Assembly: GCA_965262665.1 (NCBI GenBank)
Contig: CBDHFR010000004.1
Location: 2,914,001-2,978,000, forward strand
Source of the DNA: CBDBND01 sp965262665
GTDB lineage: Bacteria > Pseudomonadota > Alphaproteobacteria > Rhodospirillales > Rhodospirillaceae
Length of the DNA stretch: 64,000 nucleotides
Direction of reading: 5' to 3'
The notes below the pieces were generated by a model. It did no database searches, was not told the origin of the DNA, and saw only the letters and a program-made list of their open reading frames with translations. Position 1 is the first letter of the stretch. Each line of letters begins with the position of its first letter. A program made the translations under genes and the position numbers. Positions 9,361 to 19,725 of the stretch are shown one piece after another.

Positions 9361-10491
9361 ATGACCAAGTTGAGCCGCTATATCCTGCGTCACCTGATTT
9401 TGGGCACGGTGATTGTCACAGCCGTGCTGGCCTACATTCTGTGGCTGACCCAATCGCTCGGCTTTATCGAATTGATCATCAACAAAGGCCTCACCATCGG
9501 CACGTGGTTGGAGTTGACCTTACTGCTGTTGCCCAATGTCATCGTCATCATCCTCCCCGTCGCCCTCTTTCTGGTGGTGCTGTTCGTTTACAACAAAATG
9601 ACCATGGACCGTGAATTGGTGGTGGCTCAGGCTGCCGGTGTAAGCCGATGGGGATTGGCGGTTCCGGCGGTGGTGGTGGCCGGGGTCTGTACTCTGTCTG
9701 CCTATGCTCTGACGTTATATTACGGACCGCAATCGGTACGGGCCTTTAAGGAACTCCAGTGGACCGTCCGCAATGATGTCTCTCAGGTGCTGTTGCGCGA
9801 AGGCACCTTCAATCAAATCGGCAAGGGGCTCACCGTATATGTCAGGGAACGCCTCCCCGATGGAGAGTTACGCGGAGTCTTGGTGCATGACAAACGCGAC
9901 CGGATCATTAGCGTAACCATGATGGCGGAGAACGGGGTCATTGTGCCCGGCCCGGACGGACCCCGGGTTATGCTGATCAACGGCAACCGGCAGGAGCTGA
10001 CCCGGGGAGCCGGTGATCTTTCGATGCTCTATTTCGACCAATACACGGTCGACTTTGGTTTGCTGGAATCAACCGGCGACAGCCGCTTCACGGATAACCG
10101 GGAACGCTCGACCGCTGAGCTGTTTACTTTAACGGAAAAGGACGGACTGAGTGCCCGTACCGTGCGCCGGATGCGGGTAGAAGGTCATCAGCGGTTGACC
10201 AATCCTCTGGTCAACCTGGCCCTAACGGCGGTCGCTTTGGCCTTTATTCTCACCGGCGCTTTCGACCGGCATGGCCAAGTCAAACGTATTGCCCTGGCGG
10301 TGTTGTGTGTTGTGTTGATCGAGGCCGCGGGCTTGGGCGCGGCCAGTTTGGCGGCCAAAAACCTTTTGCTGGTACCCCTCGTCTACGGCGTGGTGTTTAT
10401 CCCTCTGACCCTTGGGCTGTTGACGCTGTCTCCCGGCGGATTGCGTTCTTTGCTGGCCTTTTCATTGCGCACCCACCCCGGTGCCGTTTAA
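9361..10491 (+). CDS. lptF: LPS export ABC transporter permease LptF
   Basis: This 376-residue inner-membrane permease of the LptB2FG complex extracts lipopolysaccharide and drives it across the periplasmic bridge. It has the YjgP/YjgQ architecture: about three N-terminal transmembrane helices ('YILRHLILGTVIVTAVLAYI' onward), a periplasmic beta-jellyroll of about 160 residues, and three C-terminal helices. 'MTMDRELVVAQAAGVSRWGL' is the cytoplasmic coupling helix typical of the family. The N-terminus and charge pattern suit LptF more than LptG. Downstream, lptD begins after only 37 bases, so the usual lptG is missing from its normal place. Confidence 0.85.
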   Translation: MTKLSRYILRHLILGTVIVTAVLAYILWLTQSLGFIELIINKGLTIGTWLELTLLLLPNVIVIILPVALFLVVLFVYNKMTMDRELVVAQAAGVSRWGLAVPAVVVAGVCTLSAYALTLYYGPQSVRAFKELQWTVRNDVSQVLLREGTFNQIGKGLTVYVRERLPDGELRGVLVHDKRDRIISVTMMAENGVIVPGPDGPRVMLINGNRQELTRGAGDLSMLYFDQYTVDFGLLESTGDSRFTDNRERSTAELFTLTEKDGLSARTVRRMRVEGHQRLTNPLVNLALTAVALAFILTGAFDRHGQVKRIALAVLCVVLIEAAGLGAASLAAKNLLLVPLVYGVVFIPLTLGLLTLSPGGLRSLLAFSLRTHPGAV

Positions 10492-10528
10492 TCCAAGTGC
10501 TCTGTTTCAGATCGTTTAGTACAGGTCC

Positions 10529-12727
10529 ATGATTGTGCGCTCCGGCTCTACGCTGTTTTTCCTTTTTCGAAGGCCGTTGCTCATGCCCCACGTTTTGATG
10601 GGCATACTCTGTCTGTTCGCGGTGATGAATCCTGCCGTTGCGCAGGAGGCCGCACCGGAAGAGCAAATGCTCATGTTTGCCGATGAACTCCGGTACGACG
10701 AAAACGCACAAGTAATCACGGCCACGGGCAACGTGGAGATCGAACGGGACGGTCGCATCCTGCTGGCCGACAAAGTGACCTACAACCAGGAAGCGGATGT
10801 GGCGACGGCCGAAGGCAACGTCACCCTGGTTGACGACAACGGATCGGTGATGTTTGCCGACCGGGCGGAGATTGCCGGCGATCTCAAACAAGGATTTGCC
10901 CGGGAAGTGCAATTGCTTCTCGCCGATCAATCGCGCATGGCGGCACGGCTGATCCGGCGGCGGGACGGCAACATCAACGAGCTGACCCGCATGGTCTATT
11001 CCGCCTGTGACCTCAATTGCGAAGGCGAACCGGTGTGGCAGGTCAAGGCCCGCAAGGTCATTCATGATCAAGACGATCAATTGATGACCTACAACGATGC
11101 CTGGGTTGAGTTGTTGGGTGTGCCGGTGTTCTATACGCCATATCTGGCGCACCCGGACCCGTCTGCCGACCGGCGGTCGGGACTGCTGGCGCCGGCCATC
11201 GGCGGCGGCGGCAATCTCGGTTTTTCCTTTGCCTTGCCCTACTACTGGAACATCGCACCGGATAAGGACGCCACCTTAACGCCGCTTTACACCTCTTCGG
11301 CGGGACGCGGCGGCACGGCCGAATACCGCCAGCTGTTTCAGAGCGGCGAACTGCGACTGTTCGGCAGCCTGGTCACCGATGATCAGGACAACCCTAAGGA
11401 TTTCCGCGGCCACATCCGAGGGCGGGCGCGGTGGGACATTGACGAGCGCTGGCGTGTCGGCACGGACCTGCATCTGGCGTCCGATGACACCTATCTGCGG
11501 CGCTATGATTTCGATGCACCAACTTGGCTGACCACCAATGCCTTTGCCGAACGCTTCGGCACCCAATCCTACTTCGCCGTCAACACCTATCACTTCCAAC
11601 GCCAGCGTCGGACAGTGGTGGCCGGTTCGACGCCGCTGGTCGCGCCACTGATCGATTACAGTTTTGTCGGCAAGCCGGTGCGCGGCGGTGGGTACTTCAC
11701 CGCAGACGCCAGCGCACTGGCGCTTTACCGGGAAACCGGCAGCGATCAAACCCGCTTGTCGTCGGAGATCGGTTGGCACGTGCCGTACATCGCTTCGGCT
11801 GGCGACATCTATACCTTGCGCACGACGTTGCGGGGTGACGGATATTACGTCCGTGATGTTGTCGATCCGGTCACCAATACATCATTCACCGGGTTCGAAG
11901 GGCGGGCCATCCCTCAGGTTTCCATGGAATGGCGGTATCCATTGGCCCGGTCCGGTCCGGTCGCAACGCAATATCTCGAGCCCATTGTTCAAGGGGTGTG
12001 GAGCCCCATTGGACAAAACTCCATGAAAATTTCCAACGAAGACAGCCGCGACTTCGAGTTTGACGATACCAATCTGTTTTCCGAACAGCGCTTCACCGGA
12101 TACGACCGAGTCGAAGGCGGGGCGCGCATCAATTACGGACTGCGCTGGTCAGCTTACGGGGAAACAGGACAATCCATTTCGGTTCTTGTCGGGCAAAGTT
12201 ACCGGTTCCACAAAGACAACACGTTTAGTGATGCGTCGGGCTTAAGTGGGCGGTTCTCGGATTACGTCGGGCGCGTGCTTTACCGGCCTTCGGATTTCCT
12301 CGACCTGTCTTATCGCTTCCGATTGCGGCAATCGAACTTCAGCCCGGAGCGCAGCGAGGTGAGTGCGGCAATGGGAACGGACCTATTCCGGGTCGGTGCC
12401 AATTACATTTTCATCAAACAGACAGACCCAACCACTCCCGAATTCGGCGATCGAGAAGAACTCTACGCCTACTTTGATACCCGCCTCTCAAGATTCTGGC
12501 GGTTGACGGGCACCCACCGGGAAGACCTCAGCCCCGGCGGCGGCTCCATCCGCTCGTCCATCGGCGTCGTTTATGAAGACGAGTGTTTTGTCTTCGGTCT
12601 GGATATCGCCGACGACAACACCGAAGACCGGGATTTCCAAAGCGGGTTTTCCGTCATCCTGCGCTTTACCCTCAAAACCATCGGCGAAGTCCGGTTGACG
12701 TCCAGTGTCGGCGTCGATCAACAGTGA
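10529..12727 (+). CDS. lptD: LPS-assembly outer membrane protein LptD
   Basis: The 732-residue outer-membrane beta barrel inserts lipopolysaccharide into the outer leaflet together with LptE. A signal peptide ends near 'NPAVAQEA'. The periplasmic OstA-type jellyroll follows ('ELRYDENAQVITATGNVEIE', 'DKVTYNQEADVATAEGNV'). A long beta-barrel domain then runs to the end. Cysteines in 'YSACDLNCEG' and in 'YEDECFVFGL' could form the disulfides used in LptD folding. The stop TGA 12725-12727 lies just before an IS630, so the gene is intact. LptF is upstream. SurA, its usual downstream neighbour, is displaced 7.5 kb by efflux genes. Confidence 0.92.
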   Translation: MIVRSGSTLFFLFRRPLLMPHVLMGILCLFAVMNPAVAQEAAPEEQMLMFADELRYDENAQVITATGNVEIERDGRILLADKVTYNQEADVATAEGNVTLVDDNGSVMFADRAEIAGDLKQGFAREVQLLLADQSRMAARLIRRRDGNINELTRMVYSACDLNCEGEPVWQVKARKVIHDQDDQLMTYNDAWVELLGVPVFYTPYLAHPDPSADRRSGLLAPAIGGGGNLGFSFALPYYWNIAPDKDATLTPLYTSSAGRGGTAEYRQLFQSGELRLFGSLVTDDQDNPKDFRGHIRGRARWDIDERWRVGTDLHLASDDTYLRRYDFDAPTWLTTNAFAERFGTQSYFAVNTYHFQRQRRTVVAGSTPLVAPLIDYSFVGKPVRGGGYFTADASALALYRETGSDQTRLSSEIGWHVPYIASAGDIYTLRTTLRGDGYYVRDVVDPVTNTSFTGFEGRAIPQVSMEWRYPLARSGPVATQYLEPIVQGVWSPIGQNSMKISNEDSRDFEFDDTNLFSEQRFTGYDRVEGGARINYGLRWSAYGETGQSISVLVGQSYRFHKDNTFSDASGLSGRFSDYVGRVLYRPSDFLDLSYRFRLRQSNFSPERSEVSAAMGTDLFRVGANYIFIKQTDPTTPEFGDREELYAYFDTRLSRFWRLTGTHREDLSPGGGSIRSSIGVVYEDECFVFGLDIADDNTEDRDFQSGFSVILRFTLKTIGEVRLTSSVGVDQQ

Positions 12728-12730
12728 CTA

Positions 12731-13789
12731 GAGCATTTCCGATTTATTCTGACGCATAGCCGTCAGCAACCAAGAAGTTCCTGCAGTGCTCGTGATTGAA
12801 GAGGCCGCAGACGTTACCGGCGGCTTTCCACAGATCATCGATGGTGCGGGGTTTTAAGCGCTTCATGTGAGCTTTGAACTTTGAAAATGCGAGCTCGATC
12901 GGGTTGAAGTCCGGCGCATAGGGCGGCAGGAACAAAAGCCATGCGCCCCGCTTTTCAACCGCCCGCCTGGCACCGTCGCGTTTGTCGGCCGGCAGATTGC
13001 CGGGGACAACAACAGCGCCTTTTTGAAGGGTCGGGGCGCGTTGCGTTTTGATGTACTGCTCGAATGCATCACCGTCCATGGCGCCCTCGATCAAATCAGG
13101 GCACCCAGGGCGCGGTCAGGCCGTCACCGCGCAATCCGGCAATGAAGGTCATGGTTTTCCAATGACCATGGGGAATGGCGGCAACCATCCGCTGGCCGCT
13201 GGGACAGCGCCCCCGCAGGCGCGCCATTTTGGTATTGATACTTGTTTCGTCAAGGAACACGATCCTGCCGACCCGCTCGGGATGGGCCGGGAGCCGGGCC
13301 TGACGTTGGCGCCAAACCACGCGTGCTGCCTGCCCATCCGCGCGTTCCTGTTCACTGGCGTGGGCGGTTTTTTTAAAGCTGATCTTGCGCGCGCGGAACC
13401 AGTCATTAATCGTCGAAGTCGGCGCAATCACTTGGTGAACTTCGTCCAGACGCTCAGACAGCTCTTGCAGTGTCGGGTCTGGCGTCTCCTTAATCCAGCG
13501 CAGGATATCCTCGCCGTCAAGGATCAAGACGGCGCTGGCGCGACGGCCGTGGTTTGACCGCGACAGTCCCCTCGTCTTCATATCGCCCGCCATCCCGCAC
13601 CGCCGAGCTTGCGCTCACCTCAAAAAGGGCCGCCGCCTGACGGCGCGACATGCCCGACGCCACTTTCCTCGCCAAACGAATACGCAGGTCTTCCGATACA
13701 GCCACGATGCCCCCGCCAAAGCGGCTATCGAATCAGTCCGCCAAGACCATGACAACAAAATTTTGATTCATTCAACCTCGGAAACGCTC
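12731..13789 (-). mobile_element. IS630-family element, type II copy A
   Basis: The 1,059-base element has TA duplications at 12729-12730 and 13790-13791. Its ends are GAGCATTTCCGATTTATTC and GAGCGTTTCCGAGGTTG (reverse complement of the right end), sharing GAGC.TTTCCGA. The insertion is in a CTAG site that is the amber stop codon of the minus-strand His-rich gene. The inserted end regenerates that stop. A copy of the same length lies inverted at 27712-28770. Confidence 0.93.
12744..13705 (-). pseudogene. IS630 transposase, type II copy A (three frames)
   Basis: The product is spread over three frames. An N-terminal HTH part from 13705 carries 'LRIRLARKVASGMSRRQAA'. A central part carries 'ILRWIKETPDPTLQELSERL' and the catalytic 'IVFLDETSINTKMARLRG'. 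A C-terminal part from about 13090 carries 'PYAPDFNPIELAFSKFK' and the last catalytic Glu. Both shifts are +1 type, and neither lies on an obvious slippery heptamer. The copy at 27796-28757 has the same two shifts at the same places and differs by only a couple of residues. The breakage therefore predates the duplication, or the shifts are tolerated. Confidence 0.85.
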
Positions 13790-14223
13790 TAGGTTGTTTC
13801 CGCACTGACCATCAGCAACTGCACCACGCCGTCCAATTGCGGCACCATTTGTTGGGCAGCAGCGGAGTTGCCTTCTTCATGAGCCACATGCAATCGATCA
13901 CTGAGGGCGCGCAATTGATTCACACTGGACGTGAAGCGCAGCTGATTGGCCTGGGGGACAGCAACCGACAGTTTACCGAGACTGTCGGCGACGGTGTGCA
14001 ACTATGTCGAGAGATCGTGCAGGGCGCTCATATTGTTGTTGGAAACAGCGGTTCTTATTTCGGCAAGCACTTCTTCCAAAGCGGCCCAGCCGTCATCCAA
14101 TGAGGTGAAATCCACGCCGCCGCTGTGATCATGACTATGATCATGGTCGTCCTGAGCCATGGCGATGCCGGACAACAAGATGCAGGTAACTAGAGCGAGT
14201 GCAGTCACGAGTTTGCTTATCAT
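13789..14223 (-). pseudogene. Small His-rich periplasmic protein split by an amber codon
   Basis: From ATG 14223 the frame encodes a signal peptide ending at 'IAMAQ', then a metal-binding stretch DDHDHSHDHSGG, then an alpha-helical domain. TAG at 14002-14004 interrupts after 'SALHDLST'. The same frame goes on with 'LHTVADSLGKLSVAVPQ' for another 70 residues, to a TAG made of the IS630 target site at 13789-13791. The two halves read as one helical periplasmic protein of about 143 residues. It is the last gene of the metal efflux operon, 19 bases after the RND gene, and is probably a periplasmic metal-binding accessory. I do not recognise the family. Confidence 0.65.
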
Positions 14224-14242
14224 CAGACGGTATCCTTTTTCT

Positions 14243-17200
14243 TTATTCAGCAGGTTGCAGATCTAGAGCGCGCGGCAAACGGTCGGCCACAGCGCTGCGG
14301 GCGAAGGTCCAAAACACGAGGGGGCGTAAAGATAGGTCAAGAAGTGTGGATGACATCAGGCCTGAGAAGATCACCACAGCGACGGGATGGAGGATCTCAC
14401 GGCCAGGCTGATCGGGAGTCAACAGGATCGGGACCAAAGCCAGGCTGGCACACAGCGCCGTCATCAACACAGGGATGATTCTTTCTTGCGTGCCGCGGGT
14501 GATCATCGCCTTATCGAAAGCCGCGCCCTCTTCTCGCATCAAATAGAGATAGTGATTGATCATCAGGATACCATTGCGTGCGGCAATCCCGGTGAGAGTG
14601 ATAAATCCGATTACTGTGGCGATGGACAACACACCACCGGTGATCCAGACCCCGATCACGGCACCGATAAACGCCAGGGGAATGGACAACATCACCTGCA
14701 AGGCGAAGTTAATGCTGCCGAGGTGGGCGTAGAGCACCAGAAACATGCCAAGAAAGGCGACGGCTCCCAGAAGTGTAATAGCGTCTAGAGCAGCGGTCTG
14801 GCTTTCGTATTCGCCGCCGTAAACGACGAAATAACCAGCCGGAAATTCGATTTCAGCGTTGATCCGTAACTGAATGTCTTGCACAACGCTGACCAAATCC
14901 CGCTCAGCCACGTTGGCTTGGACAATGATCCGCCGTTGACCGTTTTCCCGGTTGATCACATTGGCGCCGAGCGCTTCGTCTATGTCAGCAAGTAGTTCGA
15001 GTGGAACGTATCCGCCCTCAGCGATTTCCACCGGCAAGATGCGAATGGACTCCGGTGTCGCCCGGCTTTCATCGTCAAATCGCACAACCAATTCGTAGGT
15101 GCGGATACCGTCGATAATTTGGCTCACGGTCCGGCCATTGAGTGCCAGTTCTGCATACTCGGCCACGTCAGCGACCGTCAGTCCGCGATTGAGAATTTGG
15201 TCGCGATCGACACGGATATGCAGCTGTTCGGTCAGCACCTGTTGTTCAACACTCAAATCAACCACGCCGTCGACACTTTCCACTTGCCCCTCTACTAGAC
15301 GCGCCAGCCGACGCAGTTCAGCCATATCGTCACCGAAAATCTTAATGGCGATCTGAGCACGCACCCCAGATAAGGCATGGTCGATGCGGTGGGACAACGG
15401 CTGTCCGATATTGGTCAACACCCCGGGGATCTCTTCCATGCGCTCACGAATATCATCAATCACCGCCTCCCGCGGCCGCTCGGACTCCCGGAGAAAAAAC
15501 TCCAACTCAGAGACATTGATGCTTTCCGCATGTTCATCGTTTTCCGCACGGCCAGACCGCCGGCCCACTTTGACCACTTCGGGCAAATCCAGAACCAGAC
15601 GTTCGGCTGACGTGGCGATACGATTGGATTCCGCCAACGATGTACCAGGTGCCATCACCACCGACACGTTCAAGGCGCCTTCGTTAAATTCGGGAAGAAA
15701 CGCTTGGCCAAACTGAACCACAAGCCAGGCTGTACCACCTAACAGAAGTGCGAAAATCCCAAATACGGCATACCGGGCTGGAAACAGGATTGCTAAAATT
15801 TTCGCCTGTGTCCATTTGACGACCCGCACCACCGGCCCCTCTTTCTCTGCACTCATCTGTTTCATGCGCGGCAACATGTAGGCGCACAAGGCCGGCGTCG
15901 CCGTTAAGAAGACGATCAACGAGGCGGCAATCGAAGTGACATAGGCAATGCCGAGGGGTGTAAATATCCGTCCTTCCACGCCGGTCAGCGCAAACATCGG
16001 CAGAAACACGAGGATGACGATAAAGGTGGCAAAGATGATGGGGTCCCTGACTTCACGGGTAGCTTTGAGGACCACCTCCAGCGGCGGCACTGGCTCACCC
16101 TTGAGGCGGTTTTGCCTGAGCCGGCGGAAAGTGTTTTCCACGCCGACAATGGCATCGTCGACCAGTTGCCCGATAGCGATAGCGATTCCGCCGAGCGTCA
16201 TGGTGTTGATGGTGAGTCCGAGCACCTGAAACACCAACAGAGTCAGCACCAGCGACAACGGCAGGGCGGTAAGAGTTATGAATGTCGTTCTTGTATTAAA
16301 GAGAAATAGGAACAGCACGATAGTGACCAAAATGGCGCCGTCCCGGAGTGCCTCTTCCACATTGGCGACGGCGATCTCAATAAACTCACTTTGGGAAAAT
16401 ATATCGTCGTGCAGTTCAACATCGTCCGGCAGCGCGCTTTGCATCGCGTCCAGCTCGGCTCGGATTGCACCGACGAGTGTGACTGTGTCCGCATCGGGTT
16501 GTTTTTGAATCGAGAGAATAACACCCGGCGTGGCATCAATGGAGGCATCGCCACGAGGCGCTATGGGACCACCGATGCGCACCTCGGCAATCTGATCAAT
16601 GGTTACCCGGCGGCCAGGTGTGTCGGGCAGAGGCACCAGGGCAGACGCGATTTCTTCCACCGTTTGCGCACGCCCGAGCACCCGGATCAAGCCTTCCGTG
16701 TAATCGCTCAATAAAAATCCGCCAGTGGCATTGAGATTGGTTTGCTCCAGCGCTTCGAGAACGGCCGACAACGGCACCTGGTGAAACACCAGTCGTTCCG
16801 GATCGATCAATACTTGAAACTGGCGCAGCAGGCCGCCAACCACGGTGACCTGGGCGATCCCCGGAATCGACAGTAGGCGTTGGCGAATGTCCCATTCCGC
16901 CAGCGAACGCAAGGTCATGGGATCGGTTTGGGTGCCGGTCACGCCGATTGCCATGATGTTGCCCATGATTGAGGTAATCGGTCCAAGCATCGGGTTGACG
17001 CGGCCGTAGATGGCTTCGCGAGCCTGAGACAGTTTTTCCGACACGATCTGACGGGCGACGTAGATATCCATGTCCCAATCGAACTCCACCCAGACGATGG
17101 ACAGACCGATAGACGATGCAGAGCGCACCCGCACCACGCCATTGGCACCGTAGACCGCAGCTTCGATGGGCCGGGTTACCAAGGTTTCCACTTCCTCAGG

Positions 17201-17371
17201 CGACAGTCCTTCGGATTCCGTGAAAATGGTGACCGTCGGCCGGTTGAGATCGGGCAGAACATCAATGGGCAGGTTTTGAATGGCCAGTCCGCCATAGACA
17301 AAACTCAGCGCTGCCACGGCGACGACCAAAAGACGATGACGGATCGATAAGTGGATCAGCGTATCGAGCAC
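14243..17371 (-). CDS. Heavy-metal RND efflux transporter, CusA/CzcA family
   Basis: This 1,042-residue proton-driven inner-membrane pump forms a trimer that exports metal ions through a periplasm-spanning complex. The N-terminal helix is followed by 'LPIDVLPDLNRPTVTI' and 'GLSPEEVETLVTRPIE', diagnostic for the HME-RND group. The transmembrane helix IV motif is LVDDAIVGVEN near residue 404, resembling nickel/cobalt-type (NrsA-like) pumps more than CusA or CzcA proper. Two large periplasmic loops and twelve helices are evident. It follows the membrane-fusion gene by 11 bases. The metal is not determined by sequence; His-rich partners fit Ni, Co, Zn or Cu. Confidence 0.88.
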   Translation of the reverse strand: MLDTLIHLSIRHRLLVVAVAALSFVYGGLAIQNLPIDVLPDLNRPTVTIFTESEGLSPEEVETLVTRPIEAAVYGANGVVRVRSASSIGLSIVWVEFDWDMDIYVARQIVSEKLSQAREAIYGRVNPMLGPITSIMGNIMAIGVTGTQTDPMTLRSLAEWDIRQRLLSIPGIAQVTVVGGLLRQFQVLIDPERLVFHQVPLSAVLEALEQTNLNATGGFLLSDYTEGLIRVLGRAQTVEEIASALVPLPDTPGRRVTIDQIAEVRIGGPIAPRGDASIDATPGVILSIQKQPDADTVTLVGAIRAELDAMQSALPDDVELHDDIFSQSEFIEIAVANVEEALRDGAILVTIVLFLFLFNTRTTFITLTALPLSLVLTLLVFQVLGLTINTMTLGGIAIAIGQLVDDAIVGVENTFRRLRQNRLKGEPVPPLEVVLKATREVRDPIIFATFIVILVFLPMFALTGVEGRIFTPLGIAYVTSIAASLIVFLTATPALCAYMLPRMKQMSAEKEGPVVRVVKWTQAKILAILFPARYAVFGIFALLLGGTAWLVVQFGQAFLPEFNEGALNVSVVMAPGTSLAESNRIATSAERLVLDLPEVVKVGRRSGRAENDEHAESINVSELEFFLRESERPREAVIDDIRERMEEIPGVLTNIGQPLSHRIDHALSGVRAQIAIKIFGDDMAELRRLARLVEGQVESVDGVVDLSVEQQVLTEQLHIRVDRDQILNRGLTVADVAEYAELALNGRTVSQIIDGIRTYELVVRFDDESRATPESIRILPVEIAEGGYVPLELLADIDEALGANVINRENGQRRIIVQANVAERDLVSVVQDIQLRINAEIEFPAGYFVVYGGEYESQTAALDAITLLGAVAFLGMFLVLYAHLGSINFALQVMLSIPLAFIGAVIGVWITGGVLSIATVIGFITLTGIAARNGILMINHYLYLMREEGAAFDKAMITRGTQERIIPVLMTALCASLALVPILLTPDQPGREILHPVAVVIFSGLMSSTLLDLSLRPLVFWTFARSAVADRLPRALDLQPAE

Positions 17372-17382
17372 GGATATGTCCC

Positions 17383-18354
17383 TCAGTGATTGTGGCCAGC
17401 ATGAGCATCGGTCGGCAGACCCGCCGAGCCTTCGCCCATGTATTGCAGTTGGTAGTGACCCTGGGTCACGACGCTTTCGCCGGGAAATACCCCTTCGAGA
17501 ATTTCCGTGTCCACGCCGGCGGTCAGTCCTTCGACCACCGAACGGCGTTCGAACACATCGCCGTTCTTAACAAACACGAAGCGGTCGCCCAGTGCACCGA
17601 GAATGGCGCGGCTAGGAATGACGATACCGGGAATGGGATTGCCCACCGACACAGACATGGTTCCCATCATGCCCGGATATAGTGTGCTATCCGGGTTGTC
17701 CGTCTCCGCATGGACAGTGAACAGGCCGGTCCCCTCTTCCCGGGCCATATAAACCCGCGCTACCTCGGCCACCAAGGACTGGCCGGGCAAGGCATCCAAA
17801 TGAATTGTGGCGGTCTGGCCAGCACGGATGCGGGTGATGTCCGGACTTTCCATCATAGTGCCGTGGAGCAGCATTCGCGAGTGATCCGAAATTTCGAACA
17901 GAACTGATGTGGCTTCAACGGTTTGCCCAATGCGGGCCGATTGGTCTGAAATCACGCCGGTAATAGGGGCGATCAACGTTAATGTCGCGGCACCGGCAAT
18001 GATGGGTTCCACCACGACGAGGCGCTGTCCGGACTGCACTTGATCGCCCAAGGTTGCGCGTACATCGCGGATTTGTCCGTCAAACCGCGGGCTGACATGG
18101 GCTTGGCGTTCCGGCAAAACTTCAACGGAACAAATCAACTCTACAGTCTCTTGTATGTTACGAATTTCTGCGACCGCTGTGGCAATGCCAAGATTGGTCA
18201 TTTGCATGGAGGTCAATGTCAGCGGTCCACCGGCTTCTTCCTCATTTTCGTGGTCATGGTCATCATGATCATCCTGCGCGGAGGTATAGGGTGCACCTGC
18301 CCAAATAGAAAACCCGAGGACTATTACAAAAAGCCTGAGAAGATGTGTGGTCAT
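17383..18354 (-). CDS. RND efflux periplasmic adaptor (CusB/CzcB-like)
   Basis: The 323-residue membrane-fusion protein links the RND pump to the outer-membrane channel. It has a signal peptide ending near 'APYTSAQ', then a His/Asp/Glu-rich segment DDHDDHDHENEEE that probably binds metal. The barrel-sandwich hybrid domain ('VSPRFDGQIRDVRATLGDQV', 'LIAPITGVISDQSARIGQTV') comes next, then a beta-barrel domain and a membrane-proximal domain. It ends with HAGHNH, another putative metal site. There is no long coiled-coil hairpin, as in short CzcB-like adaptors. It starts one base after the TolC-like gene stops, in an operon. Confidence 0.88.
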   Translation of the reverse strand: MTTHLLRLFVIVLGFSIWAGAPYTSAQDDHDDHDHENEEEAGGPLTLTSMQMTNLGIATAVAEIRNIQETVELICSVEVLPERQAHVSPRFDGQIRDVRATLGDQVQSGQRLVVVEPIIAGAATLTLIAPITGVISDQSARIGQTVEATSVLFEISDHSRMLLHGTMMESPDITRIRAGQTATIHLDALPGQSLVAEVARVYMAREEGTGLFTVHAETDNPDSTLYPGMMGTMSVSVGNPIPGIVIPSRAILGALGDRFVFVKNGDVFERRSVVEGLTAGVDTEILEGVFPGESVVTQGHYQLQYMGEGSAGLPTDAHAGHNH

Positions 18355-18355
18355 A

Positions 18356-19612
18356 TCAATTCACCTGTTCAATTTTACCACCGATGGCGCGTTCAAGGGC
18401 AACGCGCGCGACACGCGCATCGATGACGGTCGACACGGCATCCTCTTCCGCTTCAAGAAGAGAAGCCTGTACTTGCCACAGATCGAGAAGGTCGGTCTGG
18501 CCTTGATCGTACATGGCTTTGATATCGGCGTAGCTTTTACGGTAGGCCGGAACAATATCGCGGTTGTAGGACTCAGCCCGCTCATCAAGGAGTTTAACCT
18601 GCCGGTATAATCCGGCCACCAATGCCTCTCTCGCGCCACCATTGAGACGGGCGAGATCCGTTCTTGCTTCTTGTAGCGCGGCGCGGGCACGTGAAACCTC
18701 CGCTTCATTGGTGTCCCACAAAGGAATTTCAAGCGCCAATCCAACGCCCCAATTGCGCGCCTCTCCTCCCGGCTCCACTTCATAACTGGCGCGCGGCGTT
18801 AGCAGGGGCATGCGATCTTTTTCGGCTACACGGAGGCGCGCCTCATTGACGGTAATACGAGCACGGGCGAGACGGGCTCCGAAATCATTGTCGGCGGCGA
18901 AAGCCAAAAGTTGGTTCAACGCTGGCAAAGGCGTCGGGGATGCAGCAGAGGTCGATAAGGCCTGACCGTCACCGCCAATGACCACAGCTAACTGTGCTTC
19001 GATGGCGGCCCGTTCCGCGGCATGGAGGGTGGCGTCCTCGCGCAATCGCAAGGCTTCGGGCACAAAGACATTGAATTGGACTGTGGGCAAAGCTTGCTCA
19101 CGGCGAATGCGCTCTATCTGTTGGGTGAAGGCATTGGCTTCCCGGGCCGCCCGCAGCGCCAACATTTCCCGCGATTGAGACGCCCAATGCGCTAAATAGA
19201 GATTTGTAACTTCGGTCACCAGGTCGAACAATCCGGCTTCCTGCTCGACCGTTGCTGCTTGTCGAACAGCCTTTGCATAAAGCGGTCGCAGTTCGAAATC
19301 GGAAAACCGAAGCGGTTGCGCCACCTCCAACTCAATGCCCATGCCATTTCCTTTGTCCGAATACTTGGCCAGCACTTCGACTTCTGGATTGAGTCGTGTT
19401 TCGGTTTCGATGGACTCCGCTAAGCGTTCGGCCAGTTGTCGATCGAGGCCGGCCACGCGCGGGCTATTTTTGAGCGCGGCTGCAACGGCATCGGACAGCG
19501 ACAAGGATGTCTGCGCTGACGCCGAATAAATCGGCGCCATAAACAGGACTCCGGCCGCCAGAAGTTTGGTAAATATCCGAAAGACCATTCCATCTCGATT
19601 TTCGATCGTCAT
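18356..19612 (-). CDS. TolC-family outer membrane efflux channel
   Basis: The protein of about 418 residues forms the outer-membrane exit duct of the metal efflux system. I take ATG 19612, preceded by AGGAAA, as the start. A later ATG at 19588 would still leave the signal peptide ending near 'IYSASAQTSLSL'. The domain begins 'LSDAVAAALKNSPRVAGLD' and shows two outer-membrane-efflux repeats rich in Ala, Arg and Glu heptads, including 'LRPLYAKAVRQAATVEQEA' and 'AEVSRARAALQEARTDLARL'. Gene order channel, adaptor, pump is usual for Cus/Czc operons. Confidence 0.88.
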   Translation of the reverse strand: MTIENRDGMVFRIFTKLLAAGVLFMAPIYSASAQTSLSLSDAVAAALKNSPRVAGLDRQLAERLAESIETETRLNPEVEVLAKYSDKGNGMGIELEVAQPLRFSDFELRPLYAKAVRQAATVEQEAGLFDLVTEVTNLYLAHWASQSREMLALRAAREANAFTQQIERIRREQALPTVQFNVFVPEALRLREDATLHAAERAAIEAQLAVVIGGDGQALSTSAASPTPLPALNQLLAFAADNDFGARLARARITVNEARLRVAEKDRMPLLTPRASYEVEPGGEARNWGVGLALEIPLWDTNEAEVSRARAALQEARTDLARLNGGAREALVAGLYRQVKLLDERAESYNRDIVPAYRKSYADIKAMYDQGQTDLLDLWQVQASLLEAEEDAVSTVIDARVARVALERAIGGKIEQVN

Positions 19613-19725
19613 GGAAACTTTCCTCGTCATCGCATGAATTTCTGACGCCACATGGGGACGCCAGACCAAAAGACACAGTCCTTAAAAAGGGGCTATGACA
19701 ATAAGACCGGTGTAAACCGGTGAAG

